From assembly GCF_002104515.1 (NCBI RefSeq), contig NZ_NBOE01000005.1, positions 124,001 through 188,000 of the forward strand: a stretch of 64,000 nucleotides of DNA, in the 5' to 3' direction. The DNA comes from Colwellia polaris. Lineage in GTDB: Bacteria > Pseudomonadota > Gammaproteobacteria > Enterobacterales > Alteromonadaceae. A program made the position numbers and the translations under genes. The notes below the pieces were generated by a model that saw nothing but the letters and a program-made list of their open reading frames with translations, was not told where the DNA came from and did no database searches. Of this stretch, positions 58,989 through 64,000 are shown piece after piece (within the stretch, counting starts at the first letter, position 1; each line of letters starts with the position of its first letter).

Positions 58989-59031
58989 CACTATCTTGTG
59001 ATTAGATTTTTAAAAACCCCAAGATATAGTG
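58989..59031. promoter_or_regulatory. two candidate NrdR boxes upstream of nrdA
   Basis: CACTATCTTGTG (58989-59000) and CAAGATATAGTG (59020-59031) fit the NrdR-box consensus. Their centres are 31 bp apart, three helical turns, the spacing typical of NrdR operators. They end 128 bp before the nrdA ATG. NrdR represses ribonucleotide reductase genes when ATP/dATP are bound. The rest of the 739-bp gap (58421-59159) shows no gene. Confidence 0.75.
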
Positions 59032-59159
59032 CATTTTTCATTCAGGGACACATTGAGTGATATACGACTTATATCGTATAAAGGACATCTTGAGGCATTT
59101 AACATTTTAATTACCTATTGTGGGTGATTAAAAACAACAAATAGATTTACAGGTCATTC

Positions 59160-61430
59160 ATGAATAACAACCTTTTTGTTACAAAACGCAACGGTTCTAA
59201 AGAGCCAATCGACTTAGAGAAAATCCATAAAGTTATTGCTTGGGCTGCTAACGGCTTAGACAATGTCTCGGTATCTCAAGTTGAACTTAAATCACATATT
59301 CAGTTTTACGATGGTATTAAAACTGCTGATATTCATGAGACCATTATTAAATCAGCTGCTGATTTAATTTCAGAAGAAACACCAGACTACCAATATCTAG
59401 CTGCTCGCTTAGCGATATTTCATTTGCGCAAAAAAGCTTATGGCCAATTTGAGCCACCAAAGCTATATCCTCATGTTATAAAGTTAGTAGAAGCCGGCAA
59501 GTACGATGAACATTTATTAACTGATTACACGCCTGAAGAATTCGAGCAACTAGAAAGCTTTATGGATCACGCACGTGATTTAGATTTTAGTTACGCGGCT
59601 GTAAAACAGTTAGAAGGTAAATATCTTGTACAAAACCGTGTAACGGGTGAAATTTATGAAAGCGCGCAATTCCTTTACATATTAGTAGCAGCGTGTTTGT
59701 TTGCAAAATACCCTAAAGAAACACGTTTAGAATACGTTAAAGGTTTTTACAACGCTATTTCAACCTTTAAACTTTCATTACCTACACCTATTATGGCCGG
59801 TGTACGTACACCTACACGCCAATTTTCATCATGTGTACTAATTGAATGTGGCGATAGCTTAGATTCAATTAATGCAACGTCTAGCTCTATCGTTAAATAT
59901 GTTTCTCAACGTGCAGGGATTGGTATCAACGCTGGTCGAATTCGTGCATTAGGTAGTACCATTAGAAATGGTGAAGCTTTTCATACCGGTTGTATTCCTT
60001 TTTACAAACTCTTTCAAACAGCCGTTAAAAGCTGTTCGCAAGGTGGTGTTCGTGGCGGCGCAGCTACGCTATTCTACCCATTGTGGCATTTAGAGGTTGA
60101 AAGTTTATTAGTACTTAAAAATAACCGTGGTGTTGAAGAAAACCGCGTTCGCCATCTTGATTACGGCGTGCAGTTTAATAAGCTTATGTACCAACGTTTA
60201 ATAAAAGGTCAGTCAATTACCTTATTTAGCCCTAGCGATGTACCGGGTTTATACGACGCATTCTTTGAAGATCAAGACAAATTTGAAGAGCTTTACGTTA
60301 AATACGAAGCGGACGAATCAATTCGTAAAAAGTGTATAAAAGCAATTGAGTTATTTACACTATTTGCTCAAGAGCGTGCAAGTACAGGTCGAATTTATTT
60401 ACAAAATGTCGATCACTGTAATACACACTCACCTTTTGACCCAACTGTTGCACCAATACGTCAAAGTAACTTATGTTTAGAGATTGCCTTACCAACTAAG
60501 CCAATGGAAGATGTAAACGATCCAAACGGTGAAATTGCTCTTTGTACTTTGTCAGCGTTTAACTTAGGCGCTATCGACAACTTAGACGAGTTATCGGGTT
60601 TAGCAGACTTAGCCGTACGTGCTTTAGATAGTTTATTAGATTACCAAGACTACCCTGTTCCTGCAGCACACACAGCTACCATGGGACGTCGTACACTCGG
60701 TATAGGTGTTATTAACTACGCTTACTACTTAGCCAAAAATGGTGTTTTCTATTCAAACGGGAGTGCGAACAACCTAACACATCGTACGTTTGAAGCGATT
60801 CAATACCATTTATTAAAAGCATCTAACGAATTAGCGATTGAACAAGGTGCTTGTCCTAAATTTAATGAAACGCGTTTATCACAAGGTATTTTACCTATCG
60901 ATACTTACAAAAAAGAAATCGATAACATTACCGGTGAGCCTTTACACTTAGATTGGGAATCATTGCGCGCAAGCATTAAAAAGCATGGTGTTAGAAACTC
61001 AACAGTATCAGCATTAATGCCGTCAGAAACATCATCTCAAATTTCTAATGCAACTAATGGCATTGAACCACCACGCGGTTTAATCAGTATTAAAGCAAGT
61101 AAAGATGGCGTTTTAAAACAAGTTGTTCCTGAGTATCAACGATTAAAAGACAACTACGAGTTACTTTGGAATATTCCAAATAACGAAGGCTACTTGCAAT
61201 TAGTTGGCATAATGCAGAAGTTTATTGACCAAACTATATCTGCTAACACTAACTACGATCCTGCGCGATTTGAAGGCGGTAAAGTACCCATTAAACAAGT
61301 TTTAAAAGACATGTTAACTGCCTATAAACTCGGTGTTAAAACTATGTATTACCATAACACTCGCGATGGCGCTGACGACAATCAAATTGAAGTTGAAGAC
61401 GATTGTGCCGGCGGTGCGTGCAAGATATAA
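59160..61430 (+). CDS. nrdA: class Ia ribonucleotide reductase, alpha subunit
   Basis: This 756-residue enzyme has an N-terminal ATP-cone (LFVTKRNGSKEPIDLEKIHKVIAWAANGL), the active-site cysteines in RQFSSCVLIE and NLCLEIALP...GEIALCTLSAFNLG, and radical-path tyrosines near the end. The redox tail D-D-C-A-G-G-A-C-K-I passes electrons from thioredoxin or glutaredoxin. It reduces ribonucleoside diphosphates. A hairpin separates it from nrdB. Confidence 0.97.
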   Translation: MNNNLFVTKRNGSKEPIDLEKIHKVIAWAANGLDNVSVSQVELKSHIQFYDGIKTADIHETIIKSAADLISEETPDYQYLAARLAIFHLRKKAYGQFEPPKLYPHVIKLVEAGKYDEHLLTDYTPEEFEQLESFMDHARDLDFSYAAVKQLEGKYLVQNRVTGEIYESAQFLYILVAACLFAKYPKETRLEYVKGFYNAISTFKLSLPTPIMAGVRTPTRQFSSCVLIECGDSLDSINATSSSIVKYVSQRAGIGINAGRIRALGSTIRNGEAFHTGCIPFYKLFQTAVKSCSQGGVRGGAATLFYPLWHLEVESLLVLKNNRGVEENRVRHLDYGVQFNKLMYQRLIKGQSITLFSPSDVPGLYDAFFEDQDKFEELYVKYEADESIRKKCIKAIELFTLFAQERASTGRIYLQNVDHCNTHSPFDPTVAPIRQSNLCLEIALPTKPMEDVNDPNGEIALCTLSAFNLGAIDNLDELSGLADLAVRALDSLLDYQDYPVPAAHTATMGRRTLGIGVINYAYYLAKNGVFYSNGSANNLTHRTFEAIQYHLLKASNELAIEQGACPKFNETRLSQGILPIDTYKKEIDNITGEPLHLDWESLRASIKKHGVRNSTVSALMPSETSSQISNATNGIEPPRGLISIKASKDGVLKQVVPEYQRLKDNYELLWNIPNNEGYLQLVGIMQKFIDQTISANTNYDPARFEGGKVPIKQVLKDMLTAYKLGVKTMYYHNTRDGADDNQIEVEDDCAGGACKI

Positions 61431-61438
61431 CGTCTACA

Positions 61439-61469
61439 AGAGGAAAACAGCAAGTTTTCCTCTTTTTTT
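61439..61469 (+). terminator. hairpin terminator/attenuator between nrdA and nrdB
   Basis: AGAGGAAAAC-AGCAA-GTTTTCCTCT is a perfect 10-bp stem followed by a T run, 8 bp after the nrdA stop and about 100 bp before nrdB. Partial read-through would set a lower nrdB level, unless nrdB has its own promoter. Confidence 0.75.
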
Positions 61470-61570
61470 ACCAGCCAATTTGTAAAAAATTAAACATAAT
61501 AACAACTAGATTAACCAACACTTAGTAATGAAATACTGCCCTATGAGCGTACTATTTCAAGGAGAAATAA

Positions 61571-62701
61571 ATGTCGTACACTACGTTTAACCAAACAGCT
61601 AACAATGCTTTGTTAGAGCCAATGTTTTTGGGGAACAGTGTTAATGTTGCACGATACGATCAACAACGCTATATGGCGTTTGAAAAACTGATTGAAAAGC
61701 AGTTATCCTTCTTTTGGCGTCCAGAAGAAATTGATGTATCTAAAGACCGTGCCGATTGGCAGAGTTTAACTGAGTCTGAAAAACACATATTTATTTCTAA
61801 TTTAAAATATCAAACCTTATTAGACTCTATGGCAGCACGCTCGGTAAATGCTGTTTTACTACCACTTGTGTCTCTGCCAGAAGTAGAAACGTGGGTAGAA
61901 ACTTGGGCATTTAGTGAAACCATTCACTCTCGTTCATACACGCATATTTTGCGTAATTTATTTACTGACCCAAGTGAAGTATTCGACGACATTATGGTTA
62001 ACCCGGCAATTTTAAAGCGTGCTTCAAGTATCGCCCAATATTTTGATGCCGTAATTATCACTACACAGTTGTTGCAGTCTCAAGGCCCTGGTAGTTATGA
62101 AGTTGACGGCAACACTATTGAAGTTAGCGAACGTAAACTAAAAGAACGTCTTTTCTTAGCAATATGCTCTGTTAATGCCCTAGAAGCGATTCGTTTTTAT
62201 GTTAGCTTTGCCTGTTCATTCGCCTTCGCTGAACGTGAGTTATTAGAAGGTAATGCAAAAATTATTAAACTGATTGCTCGTGATGAAGCCTTGCACTTAA
62301 CGGGTACTCAACACATGTTAAATAACTGGATGTCAGGCAGAGACGATCCAGAAATGCAAGAAATTGCCACTACGTTACGTGAAGAAGGCAAACAAATATT
62401 CATGGACGTGGTAGATCAAGAAAAAGAATGGGCTGATTACCTATTTAAAGATGGCTCTATGATCGGTCTTAACGCTGCAATTTTAAAACAATATATCGAA
62501 TACATCAGTAATCAGCGTTTGGCTGCAATTGGTTTCGATGCTCCATACGACGTGAAAAGTAACCCATTGCCTTGGATGAATTCATATTTGGTTAGTGATA
62601 ACGTGCAAGTTGCTCCTCAAGAAACTGAAATTTCAAGCTACCTAGTTGGACAAGTTGACTCGTCTGTATCTAGCGATGATTTTGACGACTTCGATTTATA
62701 G
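61571..62701 (+). CDS. nrdB: class Ia ribonucleotide reductase, beta subunit
   Basis: This 376-residue R2 protein has the di-iron ligands and the radical tyrosine region [44 protein letters not shown], and [16 protein letters not shown]. The C-terminal tail [12 protein letters not shown] docks into NrdA. It starts 8 bp after AAGGAGA. It generates the tyrosyl radical used by NrdA. Confidence 0.97.
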   Translation: MSYTTFNQTANNALLEPMFLGNSVNVARYDQQRYMAFEKLIEKQLSFFWRPEEIDVSKDRADWQSLTESEKHIFISNLKYQTLLDSMAARSVNAVLLPLVSLPEVETWVETWAFSETIHSRSYTHILRNLFTDPSEVFDDIMVNPAILKRASSIAQYFDAVIITTQLLQSQGPGSYEVDGNTIEVSERKLKERLFLAICSVNALEAIRFYVSFACSFAFAERELLEGNAKIIKLIARDEALHLTGTQHMLNNWMSGRDDPEMQEIATTLREEGKQIFMDVVDQEKEWADYLFKDGSMIGLNAAILKQYIEYISNQRLAAIGFDAPYDVKSNPLPWMNSYLVSDNVQVAPQETEISSYLVGQVDSSVSSDDFDDFDL

Positions 62702-62706
62702 TATTT

Positions 62707-62961
62707 ATGTCTTTTAGTATAACCATCGAGGAACAAGAAATAACGTTTCTCGATGAAGATAAAAATATATTGAACACCCTAGAAAGAAAAAATATAGAAT
62801 CACATTTTCATTGCCGAGATGGTTTTTGTGGTGCATGTCGTTGTACCTTAAAAAAAGGCACAGTTGAGTACCACGAATACCCACTCGCTTTTATCGGCGA
62901 CAATGAAATTCTCACCTGCTGCTCCTACCCTACTTCTGATATTGAATTGGTTATTGAATAA
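62707..62961 (+). CDS. yfaE: 2Fe-2S ferredoxin YfaE (NrdB radical maintenance)
   Basis: This 84-residue ferredoxin has the cluster ligands in HCRDGFCGACRC plus a fourth cysteine in ILTCCSYP. In E. coli YfaE reduces the iron centre of NrdB so that the tyrosyl radical can be rebuilt. It lies 5 bp after nrdB and is clearly in the same transcript. Confidence 0.95.
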   Translation: MSFSITIEEQEITFLDEDKNILNTLERKNIESHFHCRDGFCGACRCTLKKGTVEYHEYPLAFIGDNEILTCCSYPTSDIELVIE

Positions 62962-63080
62962 TTCACATTATCCCATGCTCAATTAACATCATTGAACATT
63001 CATTTAACAAGTCACGTTATTAACGTTAACAATGTTAAATACCGCCGATAAAAACCTAAGATAAAAATATTTACACATAA

Positions 63081-63104
63081 AAAAAGCAGCGTATTAACGC
63101 TGCT
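63081..63104 (-). terminator. terminator of deoA
   Basis: On the minus strand AGCAGCGT-TAAT-ACGCTGCT is followed by T residues, 31 bp after the deoA stop. It also faces the yfaE end, with a short T run in that direction. Confidence 0.85.
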
Positions 63105-63135
63105 TTTGGCTATAACCGACTGTTTATTTAATAAG

Positions 63136-64000
63136 TTAGCCTGTAATAGTTTGATAGATAACAGGTACTTGATCAGCTTGCTTCTCACCAATATCTAAAG
63201 CGGCTAAATACTGCTGACTTGCTCTAAGCGCTGCATCTTCATCTTTAGCATGAACGCGTGCTAACACATCGCCACGATTTACTAGGGTGCCGGTAGGTAA
63301 TACACGGTCAAAGCCAACCGTATGATCAATTTGCTGACCATTGGCTGTACGGCCACCTTTCAAACCTACAACCGCTAAACCAATATCACGAGTTTGCATG
63401 CCATTAATGTAACCATGATCTGAAGCAATAATATCTTGAACGTAGTTTGCACGTTCCATCGAGCGCCATGGATCTTCCATAAAGTCGCTTGGCCCACCTA
63501 ATGCGTGGATCATTTTGTTGAACTTTTCAGCAGCAGCACCAGAAGATAATGCATGGTTAATTTTTGTTAAAGCTTGCTCTTCGTTGTCAGCAACTTTAGC
63601 ACTTACTAACATGGCTTTAGCTAATGAAACAACAACAGCATGTAAACGAGGCTCACGTAACGAGCCGTTTAAGTATTTAACGGTTTCAGCCATTTCTAAA
63701 GCATTACCTGCAGTAGCACCTAATACTTGGTTCATGTCAGTAATAATTGCTTGTGTTGGCACACCAGCGCCATTAGCAACATTAACAATACTTTGTGCTA
63801 AGGCTTTAGCATCGTCAATATTTGACATCATGGCACCATTACCAACTTTTACATCCATCACTAAGCTATCAAGCCCTGCTGCTAGCTTTTTAGATAAAAT
63901 AGAAGCTGTGATTAATGGAATAGATTCTACCGTCGCAGTAATATCACGAATACCGTATAAACGTTTATCTGCTGGCGCTAAATTATCGGTTTGCGAAATA
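63136..64000 (-). CDS. deoA: thymidine phosphorylase, 5' part missing
   Basis: The reading frame is open to the right edge, so about 287 C-terminal residues are present. They include LYGIRDITATVESIPLITASILSKKLAAGLDSLVMDVKVGNGAMM (phosphate and nucleoside site), ITDMNQVLGATAGNALEMAE and the C-terminal biotin-carrier-like fold GVLVNRGDVLARVHAKDE. It splits thymidine to thymine and deoxyribose 1-phosphate. The methionine at 63861 is internal, not the start. Together with deoD and add it belongs to nucleoside catabolism. Confidence 0.96.
   Translation of the reverse strand, partial: ISQTDNLAPADKRLYGIRDITATVESIPLITASILSKKLAAGLDSLVMDVKVGNGAMMSNIDDAKALAQSIVNVANGAGVPTQAIITDMNQVLGATAGNALEMAETVKYLNGSLREPRLHAVVVSLAKAMLVSAKVADNEEQALTKINHALSSGAAAEKFNKMIHALGGPSDFMEDPWRSMERANYVQDIIASDHGYINGMQTRDIGLAVVGLKGGRTANGQQIDHTVGFDRVLPTGTLVNRGDVLARVHAKDEDAALRASQQYLAALDIGEKQADQVPVIYQTITG

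Overview
The window reads as chromosome from a low-GC marine gammaproteobacterium of the order Alteromonadales, most like Colwelliaceae (Colwellia/Thalassotalea). The grounds are the AT-rich base composition, an Entner-Doudoroff operon zwf-pgl-edd-glk-eda divergent from hexR and pyk, a long GAPDH next to a classical GapA, tusDCBE, and the block gyrA / serC-aroA-cmk-rpsA-ihfB-lapAB-pyrF. Species identity is an inference. Nearly all genes are ordinary housekeeping genes. The accessory material is at the left end and in intergenic elements.

Left end (1-6500): a truncated M14 carboxypeptidase, a membrane-anchored thioredoxin-like protein, and a 3.4-kb accessory block (LMW-phosphatase-like, DCC thiol oxidoreductase, DoxX, fatty acid desaturase, membrane/START-like protein). 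The block is bracketed by two truncated copies of the same 5' gene fragment, which resembles the N-terminus of a NERD-domain protein. A NYN/LOTUS protein follows. Then comes a tRNA-Ser(TGA) gene trailed by a ladder of about 117-bp repeats, each carrying a tRNA-Ser 3' end and a terminator hairpin.

6.6-24 kb: tag, a YccA-like BI-1 protein, tusDCBE (tRNA 2-thiouridine sulfur relay), and then central carbon metabolism. The latter comprises long GAPDH, gnd, gapA, eda-glk-edd-pgl-zwf, hexR and pyk. Palindromes of the HexR type lie in front of gapA and between zwf and hexR, so glucose breakdown through the Entner-Doudoroff and pentose phosphate routes is probably coordinated by HexR.

24-35 kb: a DUF6279 lipoprotein, a possible CBM20-like relic, an SMI1/KNR4 protein, a LytS/LytTR-type two-component pair, and a thiamine-salvage cluster under a TPP riboswitch (TonB receptor, YkoF-like protein, PnuC/PnuT-type transporter, thiamine-kinase-like phosphotransferase). 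ilvE and hinT follow.

35-64 kb: a tripartite RND efflux operon, aroG, add, a small XapX protein, deoD, a ComEA-like protein, pyrF, lapB-lapA, ihfB, rpsA, cmk, aroA, serC, gyrA, ubiG, a HAD phosphatase, nrdA-nrdB-yfaE with two NrdR-type boxes, and a partial deoA at the right edge. Two inverted copies of a roughly 228-bp MITE-like element lie at 11.8 kb and 41.2 kb. I found no CRISPR array, rRNA, prophage, transposase or recognised defence island. The least explained features are the tRNA-Ser repeat ladder and the duplicated gene fragment around the accessory block.
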